Shown piece after piece: positions 35,183 to 43,435 of a DNA stretch of 56,316 bases. The stretch spans positions 1 through 56,316 of the forward strand of contig CALUMQ010000015.1 of assembly GCA_944321765.1 (NCBI GenBank), given 5' to 3'. Under the pieces are notes generated by a model that saw nothing but the letters and a program-made list of their open reading frames with translations, was not told the DNA's origin and made no database searches. The stretch is from an uncultured Alistipes sp. Lineage in GTDB: Bacteria > Bacteroidota > Bacteroidia > Bacteroidales > Rikenellaceae. The translations under genes were made by a program, and so were the position numbers. Position 1 is the first letter of the stretch. Each line of letters starts with the position of its first letter.

Positions 35183-35549
35183 GGCGTAAACGTAAAAAGA
35201 AAAAACTTCCTCGAAGCGGGCAATTTGCGTGCCAACCTCTCCGAAGACCGCATCGGACGCCGAAGCCCCGTGTGGCGTGCCGAGGCCGCATCCGAGGCGG
35301 GAAGGGGAGGGAAGGGGAGGGAAGGGGAGGGAAGGAGCAACCAGCCATCCGCCGTACGGGAAAGCGGGAACTCGCGTGCGCGTTATTTTTTCGACGAGAG
35401 GGGGACAAACGTCGAACCCGCTCCGTCCCAAAGAGCGAATAACCGCCGGAGGCCGATCCCCGGGAAAAGCCCGTGACAAGAGACCTCCGGAAAAGAGATC
35501 CCGGGCAAACCCCGGGAGATGGAAGGCGGGAAATTCAAATGATTTTTTG
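35183..35549. other. Gene-less divergent region between hdeD-like and DUF6377 genes
   Basis: No credible ORF. It holds a possible minus-strand promoter box TACGTTTA just before the HdeD start, the seven-run G-rich tandem repeat at 35299-35335, and the upstream region of the DUF6377 regulator promoter. Confidence 0.4.
35299..35335 (+). repeat. 10-bp G-rich tandem repeat, G-quadruplex candidate
   Basis: GGGAAGGGGA is repeated three times, followed by a partial fourth copy. This gives seven runs of three or four G separated by A or AA, well above the usual four-run pattern for a G-quadruplex. It lies in the divergent intergenic region about 117 bp from the HdeD start. Confidence 0.85.
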
Positions 35550-35557
35550 TATCTTTG
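35550..35557 (+). promoter_or_regulatory. Putative -7 promoter box of the DUF6377 regulator
   Basis: TATCTTTG, a full TAnnTTTG match, 18 nt before the ATG at 35576. Confidence 0.6.
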
Positions 35558-35575
35558 ATCCGGAACTCGAAAACG

Positions 35576-37225
35576 ATGCTGCTACGATCACTCCATATAC
35601 TCCTTTTCGGCATTCTGCCGTTGTGCGGCGCCCTACTCGCGACGTCATGCCATCGGAATGAGAACCAGCCGCTTATCGAGGAACTCGACCAGGCCATCGC
35701 CAACAAGCCGATGTACGATGCCCAAAAAGAGCAGCGCATCGACGGACTGAGGCGCCTGCGCGCCATCCCGGACTTCTCGCCCTCCCAGGAGTATGAAATC
35801 AATACGCAATTGTACCGGGAGTTCAAGAAATACAAACTCGACTCGGCCGTGCGCTACGTCGAGCGCAACCTCGAACTCGGCCAGCAGACCGGCAACACGG
35901 AGTACATCGTCGAGTCGAAGACACGTCTGGCACGCCTCTACTCCTCGTCGGGCATGACCCTCGAAGCGCACGACCTGCTGGAGTCGATACACCCCGACAC
36001 GCTTCCCGACAAACTGCGCCACGACTACTACCGGGCCTACGCACAGTTCTACCAGCACTACGCGGCCCTGGCCGACAAACCCGCCTACAACGAAATCTCC
36101 CAGCGATATGTCGACTCGATGCTCGCGGTCCGGCAGGTCGGATCGCTGCGCTACCGCCTGGCCTACACATCCCGGCTTACGCGAAGCATCCCGGCCGATT
36201 CGCTCGAAAAGGCCCTGTTGCAGCTCTTCGACGAGATTCCCGCCAACGATTCGCACCACGCCGAAGCCGCCTTCATGCTCGGCAGCTTCTACCGGGGACA
36301 GGGCGACGAGACAAACTCCCTGAAATACTTCATGATCTCCGCCCTGACCGACGTGCGTCTCTCGATCAAGGAGAACGCCTCGTTCCAGTCGCTCGCCACG
36401 GTCTACTTCGACACGGGCAATCTGGCCCGGGCCTTCAAGTATTCGCAGGCGGCCATCGAGGATGCGAAATTCAGCAAGGTACAGTTCCGCACGGCCCAGA
36501 TGTCGGAGCTCTACTCGATCATCTCGGACATGCACCAGTCCAAGGAGGTCAACGCCAAGAACAAGCTGCAGCACTATCTGATACTCATCAGCGTTCTCTC
36601 GGTCGTGCTCGTCCTGCTGCTCGGCTTCGTCTTCCGGCAGATGCGCAAGTTCTACCGCATCAAGGAGGAGCTGTCGCACATCAACGGAGAGCTCGCACGG
36701 CTGAACGACGAACTGGCCGAAAAGAACGAGGCGCTCTCCGACGCCAATGCCGTCAAGGTGCAGTACATCGCCCGCTTCTTCGATCTCTGCTCGATGTACA
36801 TCGACAAGATGGACGACTACCGCAAACGACTCAAGAAACTCGCCCAGGACCAGAAGTTCGACGCCCTGTACCGACAACTCAACTCGACCTCGATGCTCGA
36901 AAACGAGCAGGTGGAGCTCTACAAGAACTTCGACGCGATCTTCCTGAATCTCTACCCTTCGTTTGTCGAGGACTTCAACGCCCTGCTCAACGACGACGAG
37001 CGCATCGTCCTTCCGTCGGACGCCCTGCTCAACAAGGAGCTGCGGATCTATGCGCTGCTGCGGCTGGGCATCACCGACAGCATGAAGATCGCCTCGTTCC
37101 TGCGCTGCTCGATCTCGACGGTCTACAACTACCGCTCGAAGGTCCGCAACAAGGCCGCCGTCTCGCGCGAGGAGTTCGAGAAGATGGTCATGAAGATCGG
37201 AACAGCCCGGAAATCCGAGGTCTGA
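35576..37225 (+). CDS. DUF6377 membrane-anchored TPR regulator
   Basis: A 549-residue protein with a lipoprotein-like signal (LLATSCHRN, Cys near residue 25), a periplasmic TPR-type region of about residues 35-335 (AEAAFMLGSFYRGQGDETNSLKYF), a membrane helix of about 342-362 (YLILISVLSVVLVLLLGFVF), a cytosolic coiled coil (LARLNDELAEKNEAL), and a C-terminal DUF6377 segment with LNKELRIYALLRLGI and CSISTVYNYRSKVRNKA. The last part looks like a LuxR-type recognition helix. It is probably a one-piece sensor-regulator acting at the inner membrane (inference). It is transcribed toward the oxidoreductase-Tat operon 225 bp downstream, whose promoter region carries repeats that could be its sites. 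Confidence 0.85.
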   Translation: MLLRSLHILLFGILPLCGALLATSCHRNENQPLIEELDQAIANKPMYDAQKEQRIDGLRRLRAIPDFSPSQEYEINTQLYREFKKYKLDSAVRYVERNLELGQQTGNTEYIVESKTRLARLYSSSGMTLEAHDLLESIHPDTLPDKLRHDYYRAYAQFYQHYAALADKPAYNEISQRYVDSMLAVRQVGSLRYRLAYTSRLTRSIPADSLEKALLQLFDEIPANDSHHAEAAFMLGSFYRGQGDETNSLKYFMISALTDVRLSIKENASFQSLATVYFDTGNLARAFKYSQAAIEDAKFSKVQFRTAQMSELYSIISDMHQSKEVNAKNKLQHYLILISVLSVVLVLLLGFVFRQMRKFYRIKEELSHINGELARLNDELAEKNEALSDANAVKVQYIARFFDLCSMYIDKMDDYRKRLKKLAQDQKFDALYRQLNSTSMLENEQVELYKNFDAIFLNLYPSFVEDFNALLNDDERIVLPSDALLNKELRIYALLRLGITDSMKIASFLRCSISTVYNYRSKVRNKAAVSREEFEKMVMKIGTARKSEV

Positions 37226-37240
37226 GGGGTTCCGAAGCAT

Positions 37241-37319
37241 CTACATTTTCGGGGGCCGTTTTTCACAATCATACGCTGTATAACAGCATATTACGTCAAA
37301 AATACAACTACATTTTTGG
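37241..37319 (+). promoter_or_regulatory. Repeat cluster upstream of the oxidoreductase-Tat operon
   Basis: Three repeats lie in a 225-bp gap: a direct repeat CTACATTTTcGG/CTACATTTTtGG (37241-37252 and 37308-37319, 11 of 12 identical), a palindrome GCTGT-ATA-ACAGC (37275-37287), and CAAAAAT/ATTTTTG arms (37297-37303 and 37312-37318). The last could act as a weak terminator of the regulator gene. The rest look like regulator sites ahead of the promoter at 37352. Confidence 0.45.
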
Positions 37320-37351
37320 CTTTAACACTCGGATTGCCTTTTTTTTCGGAT

Positions 37352-37359
37352 TATCTTTG
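37352..37359 (+). promoter_or_regulatory. Putative -7 promoter box of the oxidoreductase gene at 37451
   Basis: TATCTTTG, a full TAnnTTTG match, 91 nt before the ATG, giving a leader of about 85 nt. Confidence 0.55.
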
Positions 37360-37450
37360 TAAAGAGACGCCGGAGGAGGGTCGGATTCGCATCCGCATCC
37401 ACCGGCCATGACCCGAACGGAAACCTGAACAACCAAACTTCTTCGATACA

Positions 37451-38524
37451 ATGAATCCTATAAAGGTAGGACTGATCGGCTTCGGCAGAATGGGTGAATT
37501 CTATCTCGAGCAAATGCAGAAAAGCCCGAAATGGGAGGTCGCATACATCTGCGACACCTCGGCCGAATCCCGTGAATACGCACATAAAAAAGCTCCGGAA
37601 GCAAAGATCGTTGCCGACGAACAGGCGATCTTCGACGATCCCGAGGTGCAGGTGGTCGGACTCTTCGCCCTGGCCGACTCGCGCAAAGAGCAGATCGAGA
37701 AGGCCTTCGCCGCCGGCAAACACGTCATCGCCGAAAAACCCATCGCCGATAACATGGTTAACGAATGGAAGGCCGTGGAGCTGGCCGAAAAGACCCCGCT
37801 GCTGTCGACGGTAAATCTCTATCTGAGGAACTCCTGGTACCACCAGACCATTAAGGAATTCATCAACAGCGGCGAGATCGGCGAACTGGCCATCATCCGC
37901 GTATGCCACATGACCCCGGGCCTGGCACCCGGCGAAGGACACGAATACGAAGGCCCGGCCTTTCACGACTGCGGCATGCACTACGTCGACATCGCCCGCT
38001 GGTACGCCGGTTCGGAATTCCGGACGTGGCACGCCCAGGCCCTGCGGATGTGGAGCTACAAGGATCCCTGGTGGCTGCAGTGCCACGGCACGTTCGACAA
38101 CGGCGTGGTCTTCGACATCACCCAGGGACACGTCTACGGACAGCTCGCCAAGGATCAGACACACAACTCCTATATAGATATCATCGGAACGAAGGGCATT
38201 GCCCGCATGACGCACGACTTCAAGACGGCCGTCGTCGAGCTGCACGGAGTCACGCAGACCCAGCGTCTCGAAAAGCCCTACGGCGGAAAAAACATCGACG
38301 CCTTGTGCCGCCGCTTCGCCGAGTCGCTCGAAACGGGCGTTCGCGACAGGCATCTGCCTCAGTTCCGTGACGCCGCCATCGCTTCGGAGTATGCCTGGCG
38401 GTTCCTTGAGGATGCCCGCAGCCACGACATGCCGGCCATCGGCACCCTCGAAGAGCTTGAGGCGATCCGCGAACGGCGCCGCACGATGACCAACGGCTAC
38501 GGACTGCTGCACAAACGCCACTGA
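37451..38524 (+). CDS. Gfo/Idh/MocA family oxidoreductase (cytosolic)
   Basis: A 357-residue NAD(P)-dependent sugar oxidoreductase. The Rossmann start KVGLIGFGRMGEFYLEQM (GxGxxG-like) is at residues 5-22, the EKP motif (HVIAEKPIAD) holds the conserved Lys, and FHDCGMHYVDIARW supplies the Asp/His pair of the active site. There is no signal peptide, so it acts in the cytosol. The family oxidises or reduces ring hydroxyls of sugars, inositols or glycosides. It is followed after 173 nt by tatA and a second, exported member of the family. By analogy with Bacteroides gene sets containing two such enzymes plus DUF1080 and an isomerase, it may reduce the 3-keto product after import (inference). Confidence 0.92.
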   Translation: MNPIKVGLIGFGRMGEFYLEQMQKSPKWEVAYICDTSAESREYAHKKAPEAKIVADEQAIFDDPEVQVVGLFALADSRKEQIEKAFAAGKHVIAEKPIADNMVNEWKAVELAEKTPLLSTVNLYLRNSWYHQTIKEFINSGEIGELAIIRVCHMTPGLAPGEGHEYEGPAFHDCGMHYVDIARWYAGSEFRTWHAQALRMWSYKDPWWLQCHGTFDNGVVFDITQGHVYGQLAKDQTHNSYIDIIGTKGIARMTHDFKTAVVELHGVTQTQRLEKPYGGKNIDALCRRFAESLETGVRDRHLPQFRDAAIASEYAWRFLEDARSHDMPAIGTLEELEAIRERRRTMTNGYGLLHKRH

Positions 38525-38640
38525 CATCGGACCCGCCCTGGCCGGAACTCCTTGAGCAGAATCCGGCCGCGGAGAACAAAAAATGACCCCCGGCCGGTGA
38601 ATAGATCGCCCGAAAAGGATGTTTTTCCGCAATAAATTCG

Positions 38641-38648
38641 TACATTTG
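38641..38648 (+). promoter_or_regulatory. Putative -7 promoter box of tatA
   Basis: TACATTTG matches TAnnTTTG and lies 49 nt before the tatA ATG. The tatA-to-tatC genes can therefore be transcribed separately from the oxidoreductase at 37451. Confidence 0.55.
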
Positions 38649-38697
38649 AAAGAATTTTGAACCGAAAGTCATACTCACATTAAAAACGCAAACCAAG

Positions 38698-38913
38698 ATG
38701 AATCACTTCTTATTCCTCGGCAACCTCGGAGCCGGTGAGATCATCATCATCGCACTTATCGTCCTGCTGCTCTTCGGCGGCAAGAAGATTCCCGAGCTGA
38801 TGAAAGGAATCGGCAAAGGCGTCCGCAGTTTCAAGGACGGGATGAACAATATCGAGCGCGATATCGAAAACACCGACCAGGACACCAAACCCACTACCCC
38901 CAGCAAGCAATAA
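38698..38913 (+). CDS. tatA: Twin-arginine translocase subunit TatA
   Basis: A 71-residue pore-forming Tat subunit: a short hydrophobic helix [20 protein letters not shown], the [16 protein letters not shown] amphipathic helix that defines TatA, and a charged disordered tail. It exports folded proteins with twin-arginine signals. The next gene encodes such a substrate and tatC closes the cluster. No TatB-like gene is seen, as in other minimal TatAC systems. Confidence 0.95.
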   Translation: MNHFLFLGNLGAGEIIIIALIVLLLFGGKKIPELMKGIGKGVRSFKDGMNNIERDIENTDQDTKPTTPSKQ

Positions 38914-38966
38914 CCAGCTGCCCCACCCCCGAAAAAAGCTACACCAAACCTAAAATAGCGATTATC

Positions 38967-40439
38967 ATGGCAAACGAAATGTCAAGAAGAAAGTTCCTCA
39001 AAGCAGGAGCTGCTGCCGCCCTCGGTCTGGCGGTTGTTCCCAGCACGGTACTGGGCAAGAAGTTCGGCTACACGGCCCCGAGTGACAAACTCAACATTCT
39101 GGGTGTCGGTATCGGAGGCCGCGGCGCCGCCGTGCTCCAGGGCCTCGAAAGCCAGAACATCATCGGTCTGTGCGACGTGGACTGGTCCTATGCCGATCAC
39201 GTCTTCAAGCGCTACCCTGCCGCCAAGAAGTACAACGACTACCGCAAGATGTACGACGAAATGCTCAAGTCGGCCGATGCCGTCATGGTCGCCACGGCGG
39301 ACCATACGCACGCCATCATCGCCGCCGACGCCATCACCGCGGGCAAGCACGTCTATGTGGAGAAACCGCTGACGCACACCGTCTATGAGTCGCGTCTGCT
39401 GACCAAACTCGCCGCCAAGTACAAGGTTGCCACGCAGATGGGTAACCAGGGCGCTTCGGGCGAGGGCGTCCGCAAGATCTGCGAATGGATCTGGAACGGC
39501 GAGATCGGCGAGGTCCGCAAGGTTGAGACCTTTACCGACCGCCCCATCTGGCCGCAGGGCCTCGCACGCCCCGAGAACGACATGCGCGTTCCGAAGACCC
39601 TGAACTGGGATTCGTTCATCGGCCCGGCCCCCTGGCGTCCCTACAACTCGATCTACACCCCGTGGAACTTCCGCGGATGGTGGGATTTCGGTACCGGCGC
39701 CCTGGGTGACATGGCCTGCCACATCCTCCACCCGGTATTCAAGGCCCTCAAGCTCGGATACCCGACCAAGGTGCAGGGAAGCTCGACGCTGCTGCTCACC
39801 GAGTCGGCCCCGATGGCCCAGCGCGTGAAGTTCGTATTCCCGGCCCGCGACAACATGCCGAAGGTTGCCATGCCCGAAGTCGAGGTGCACTGGTTCGACG
39901 GAGGTCTGCTTCCGGAGCGTCCCGCAGGACTCCCCGCCGGCAAGGACCTCAACATGGACGGCGGCGGCGTGATCTTCTACGGCACGAAGGATACGCTCAT
40001 CTGCGGATGCTACGGCGTGAACCCCTACCTGGTTTCGGGTCGCGTGCCCAACGCTCCGAAGATGCTGCGCGAAGTCAAGGAGTCGCACCAGATGGACTGG
40101 GTGCGCGCCTGCAAGGAGGATCCCGAGGATCGTACTCCGTCGGCTTCGGACTTCAGCGAGGCAGGACCGTTCAACGAAATGGTCGTCATGGGCGTACTGG
40201 CCGTGCGTCTGCAGAGCCTCAACCGCGAACTGGAGTGGGACGGCGAGAACATGCGCTTCACGAACATCCCCGACGATGCAACGATCCGCACGGTGATCAA
40301 GGACGGTTTCCACATCAACGACGGTCACCCGACCTTCGACAAGACCTGGACCGATCCGGTCAACGCCCAGCAGTTCGCTCAGGAGCTGATCAAGCACAAC
40401 TACCGCGATGGCTGGAAGCTGCCTGACATGCCCCGCTAA
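38967..40439 (+). CDS. Tat-exported Gfo/Idh/MocA family oxidoreductase
   Basis: A 490-residue oxidoreductase with a twin-arginine signal (SRRKFLKAGAAAALGLAVV, residues 6-24) at its N-terminus. The Rossmann motif GVGIGGRGAAVLQG follows, then the VEKPLTHT segment (EKP Lys) and GDMACHILHPVFKALKLG with the catalytic Asp/His. A long C-terminal domain of the larger secreted subfamily ends HNYRDGWKLPDMPR. Tat export fits an enzyme that must bind NAD(P) and fold in the cytosol before export, as in glucose-fructose oxidoreductase. It lies 53 nt after tatA and 38 nt before the DUF1080 gene. The probable role is oxidation of a sugar hydroxyl of a periplasmic glycoside (inference). Confidence 0.93.
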   Translation: MANEMSRRKFLKAGAAAALGLAVVPSTVLGKKFGYTAPSDKLNILGVGIGGRGAAVLQGLESQNIIGLCDVDWSYADHVFKRYPAAKKYNDYRKMYDEMLKSADAVMVATADHTHAIIAADAITAGKHVYVEKPLTHTVYESRLLTKLAAKYKVATQMGNQGASGEGVRKICEWIWNGEIGEVRKVETFTDRPIWPQGLARPENDMRVPKTLNWDSFIGPAPWRPYNSIYTPWNFRGWWDFGTGALGDMACHILHPVFKALKLGYPTKVQGSSTLLLTESAPMAQRVKFVFPARDNMPKVAMPEVEVHWFDGGLLPERPAGLPAGKDLNMDGGGVIFYGTKDTLICGCYGVNPYLVSGRVPNAPKMLREVKESHQMDWVRACKEDPEDRTPSASDFSEAGPFNEMVVMGVLAVRLQSLNRELEWDGENMRFTNIPDDATIRTVIKDGFHINDGHPTFDKTWTDPVNAQQFAQELIKHNYRDGWKLPDMPR

Positions 40440-40477
40440 ACCTCAATTGAAAAACAAACCTTTAAATTAACGAACCA

Positions 40478-41362
40478 ATGAAAATGAGCGTATTATTCTC
40501 TACGTGCATCGCTCTCTCCGCAGCGCTTGTAGCATGCGGCGGCCAGAGCGGAAAGAAGGCCAAGACCGCCGAAGATGCTGCTGCGGCCGAGGCTGAAACG
40601 AAAGCAGCTCCCGCATACACGGTCATCGAAAAGGAGCAGGTAGACCTCTCGACCTTCCCGAAGGACAAGGACGGCTACTATGTGATCTTCGACGGCAAGA
40701 GCTTCAACGGATGGCGCGGCTACGGCAAGGACTACGTGCCTTCGCGCTGGACGATCGACAACGGTGCCATCAAGTTCAACGGCTCGGGCGGCGGTGAGGC
40801 CCAGACCAGCGAGGGCGGCGACCTGATCTTCGCCCACAAGTTCAAGAACTTCGAGCTCGAACTGGAGTGGAAGGTGTCGAAGGGCGGCAACTCGGGTCTC
40901 TTCTACCTGGCCCAGGAGGTCGCTACGACCGATGACAAGGGCGAGCAGCGCCTCGAGCCGATCTACATCTCCTGCCCGGAGTACCAGGTGCTCGACAACG
41001 AGAACCATCCCGATGCCAAGCTGGGTGTCGACGGCAACCGCATGGCCGCATCGCTCTACGACATGATTCCCGCCAAGCCGCAGAACGCCAAACCCTTTGG
41101 CGAGTGGAACAAGGCCAAGATCATGGTTTACAAAGGCACGGTGGTTCACACGCAGAACGACACCAACGTCCTGGAGTATCACCTCTGGACTCCCCAGTGG
41201 ACCGACATGCTCCAGAAGAGCAAGTTCAGCGAGGAGAAGTGGCCCCTGGCCTTCGAACTGCTCAACAACTGCGGCGGTGAGAACCACGAGGGTTACATCG
41301 GCATGCAGGATCATGGCGACGACGTCTGGTTCCGCAATATCCGCATCAAGGTTCTTGACTAA
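40478..41362 (+). CDS. DUF1080 (3-keto-disaccharide hydrolase-like) lipoprotein
   Basis: A 294-residue lipoprotein (ALVACGGQS, Cys near residue 20). After an Ala/Glu/Lys linker the DUF1080 domain begins at YYVIFDGKSFNGWRGYG, continues with FELELEWKVSKGGNSGLFYL, PEYQVLDNENH, and ends GMQDHGDDVWFRNIRIKVLD, all typical of this jelly-roll family. DUF1080 proteins have been assigned activity on 3-keto-glycosides. Position after the Tat-exported oxidoreductase and before the isomerase supports a joint periplasmic pathway. The ATG at 40478 is used; the second ATG at 40484 would also give a lipoprotein. Confidence 0.92.
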   Translation: MKMSVLFSTCIALSAALVACGGQSGKKAKTAEDAAAAEAETKAAPAYTVIEKEQVDLSTFPKDKDGYYVIFDGKSFNGWRGYGKDYVPSRWTIDNGAIKFNGSGGGEAQTSEGGDLIFAHKFKNFELELEWKVSKGGNSGLFYLAQEVATTDDKGEQRLEPIYISCPEYQVLDNENHPDAKLGVDGNRMAASLYDMIPAKPQNAKPFGEWNKAKIMVYKGTVVHTQNDTNVLEYHLWTPQWTDMLQKSKFSEEKWPLAFELLNNCGGENHEGYIGMQDHGDDVWFRNIRIKVLD

Positions 41363-41380
41363 GCACAGGATTTCCAAAGG

Positions 41381-42289
41381 ATGAGAAAACAGCTTTTGGC
41401 AATCTGCATGCTGCTCGTCGGAGGAGGCATGAGCTCGTGTGGAGCCGCCTCCTCCGCGACCGAGCAGCTGCCCCGCAAGGAGATCGGCATTCAGCTCTAT
41501 TCGGTGCGCGACCTGATCGGTGTCTTCGGACGCAACCAGCAGGACTACAACGACGTACTGAAGAAGCTGGCCGAGATGGGCTATACCTCGATCGAGGCCG
41601 CCAGCTACAGCGACGGAAAACTCTACGGACAGACACCGGCCCAGTTCCGCAAGGATGTGGAGGCCGCAGGTCTCGAGGTGCTCTCGTCGCACTGCACGAC
41701 CAACCTCTCGGACGAGGAGCTGGCCAGCGGTGACTTCTCCCGGGCACTCGCATGGTGGGATGCCTGCATCGCCGCTCACAAGGAGGCCGGCATGAAGTAC
41801 ATCGTGGCCCCCTCGATGCGTAACATCGACAACCTGAAGGATCTGCAGACCTACTGCCGCTACTTTAACGAGGTCGGCGCACGCTGCAACGCCGCAGGGC
41901 TGAAATTCGGGTACCACAACCACTCCGGAGAGTTCCGCAAGATCGACGATCAGGTCGTCTACGACTACATGATCGAAAACACCGACGCCGACAAGGTCTT
42001 CTTCGAAATGGACGTCTACTGGGCCGTGATGGGCCAGGCCAGCCCCGTCGACTACTTCAACAAGTATCCGGGACGCTTCCGCCTGCTCCACATCAAGGAC
42101 CGCCGGGAGATCGGTCAGAGCGGTATGGTGGGCTATGATGCCATCTTCAACAACGCCGACAAGGCGGGCGTGGAGAACATCATTGTCGAGATCGAGGCTT
42201 CGAGCTACAACGACATGCTGCGCAGCGTCGGCGAATGCGTCGACTACCTGCGTCGCGCGCCGTTCGTCAAGGAGTCGTACAAACACTGA
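41381..42289 (+). CDS. TIM-barrel sugar isomerase/epimerase-like lipoprotein
   Basis: A 302-residue xylose-isomerase-like TIM-barrel protein with a lipoprotein signal (GGMSSCGAA, Cys near 20), so it acts in the periplasm. Barrel features: IGIQLYSVRD, YTSIEAASY, LSSHCTTN, FGYHNHSGEF, FFEMDVYWA (metal Glu/Asp), LLHIKDR (His and Lys/Asp) and IVEIEAS (metal Glu), so the metal site looks intact. Family members isomerise sugars or break 3-keto-glycosides by elimination. It lies 18 nt after the DUF1080 gene and 82 nt before tatC. Confidence 0.9.
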   Translation: MRKQLLAICMLLVGGGMSSCGAASSATEQLPRKEIGIQLYSVRDLIGVFGRNQQDYNDVLKKLAEMGYTSIEAASYSDGKLYGQTPAQFRKDVEAAGLEVLSSHCTTNLSDEELASGDFSRALAWWDACIAAHKEAGMKYIVAPSMRNIDNLKDLQTYCRYFNEVGARCNAAGLKFGYHNHSGEFRKIDDQVVYDYMIENTDADKVFFEMDVYWAVMGQASPVDYFNKYPGRFRLLHIKDRREIGQSGMVGYDAIFNNADKAGVENIIVEIEASSYNDMLRSVGECVDYLRRAPFVKESYKH

Positions 42290-42371
42290 ATCTAAACTTT
42301 TCTGCCATCGGAGACATCCGGTTATCTATGGGTAGCCGGATGTTTCTTTGGAACACCAACTCCTACGAGAC

Positions 42372-43220
42372 ATGGAAGACAAACAACTCGACGACGCCCA
42401 GATGATGACATTCTGGGGCCACCTCGAGAATCTGCGCTGGGCTCTGATGCGTGCGGTAGGCGTACTGCTCGTATTCATGATCGTATGCTTCTGCTGCATG
42501 CCCTATCTGTTCGACCACTTCGTGCTGGCCCCCACCAATTCGGAGTTCCCGCTGTACAGGTGGCTCTCGCGGCTCGGAGAGATCAGTTCCCTCTTCCCGG
42601 ACTTCAGCGATGACACCTACTCGGTAGACATCATCAACATCAACGTCGCCTCACAGTTCATGACGCACATCAGTACGTCGTTCTGGTTCGCCCTGGTGCT
42701 GATGTTCCCCTATCTGGTCTTCGAGATCTGGCACTTCGTACAGCCGGCGCTATTCGTCAACGAGCGCAAAAGCGTAGGATTTGCCTTCTTCTTTGGAACC
42801 GTCATGTTCTTTCTGGGGTGTTTCGTGGGATATTTTCTCGTCTTCCCCTTCACGTTCCGCTTCCTGACGGAGTATCAGTTGAGCAGCATGATCACCAACC
42901 AGATCTCACTGAACTCCTACATGAGCAACTTCCTGCTGATGATCTTCATCATGGGAATCGTCTTCGAACTGCCGCTGCTGGCCTGGCTGCTCTCGAAGCT
43001 GGGGCTGCTCACTCGATCGTTCCTGCGGCAATACCGACGCCATGCAATCATCGTGCTGATGATTCTGGCGGCCATCATCACCCCTACGGGCGATCCTTTC
43101 ACACTGATGGTCGTCTTCCTGCCGCTCTACCTGCTCTATGAGTTGAGTATCCGCTTCGTGCAGGAGCGACCCGAGGAGGAAGAGGAGGAGGAGAGCTCCG
43201 GAGAGAAGCAGGAAGCCTGA
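42372..43220 (+). CDS. tatC: Twin-arginine translocase subunit TatC
   Basis: A 282-residue multi-spanning receptor for twin-arginine signals. It begins MEDKQLDDAQMMTFWGHLENLRWALMRA (the HLxELRxR-like N-terminal motif), has six membrane helices with FPYLVFEIWHFVQPAL after the second, an atypical insertion with Phe/Asp-rich sequence between helices 1 and 2 (LFPDFSDDTYS), and an acidic C-terminal tail (EERPEEEEEEES-like). The ATG at 42372 is chosen over an in-frame TTG at 42348. It closes the cluster that begins with tatA; a strong hairpin follows. Confidence 0.95.
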   Translation: MEDKQLDDAQMMTFWGHLENLRWALMRAVGVLLVFMIVCFCCMPYLFDHFVLAPTNSEFPLYRWLSRLGEISSLFPDFSDDTYSVDIININVASQFMTHISTSFWFALVLMFPYLVFEIWHFVQPALFVNERKSVGFAFFFGTVMFFLGCFVGYFLVFPFTFRFLTEYQLSSMITNQISLNSYMSNFLLMIFIMGIVFELPLLAWLLSKLGLLTRSFLRQYRRHAIIVLMILAAIITPTGDPFTLMVVFLPLYLLYELSIRFVQERPEEEEEEESSGEKQEA

Positions 43221-43253
43221 TAAATCCGTCGGCAAGTCTGACCCGGCATGAAA

Positions 43254-43296
43254 CAGCGGCCCGCTCCCGGTTTGGGGGCGGGCCGCTGCCCTGTTT
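43254..43296 (+). terminator. Rho-independent terminator after tatC
   Basis: An 11-bp stem CAGCGGCCCGC/GCGGGCCGCTG with a 13-nt loop, then CCCTGTTTT. Confidence 0.75.
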
Positions 43297-43378
43297 TCGC
43301 AGGTGGCGCGTCGGCAGGAGACACGGTGCAACACTGGCAAGACAACGGATTGGAAAGGCAACGTCAGCACCCACGACA

Positions 43379-43406
43379 ACGGGCCGGGCTGCACAGCCCG
43401 GCCCGT
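43379..43406. terminator. GC-rich hairpin between tatC and the convergent GH92 gene
   Basis: A perfect 12-bp stem ACGGGCCGGGCT/AGCCCGGCCCGT with loop GCAC, without a clear T-run on either side. It may act as a shared weak terminator or transcript-stabilising end for the convergent genes. Confidence 0.45.
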
Positions 43407-43435
43407 CGAATAATACGGGAAAAACCCGACAGTCC

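Noticed and set aside
35299-35335. Tandem repeat considered as a small CRISPR-like array.
   Set aside because: 10-bp units without spacers and no cas genes; a simple G-rich tandem repeat.
37451-42289. Oxidoreductases plus TIM-barrel protein considered as an inositol catabolic operon.
   Set aside because: No IolB, IolC, IolD or IolE-type partner is present, three proteins are exported, and DUF1080 points to glycoside chemistry instead.
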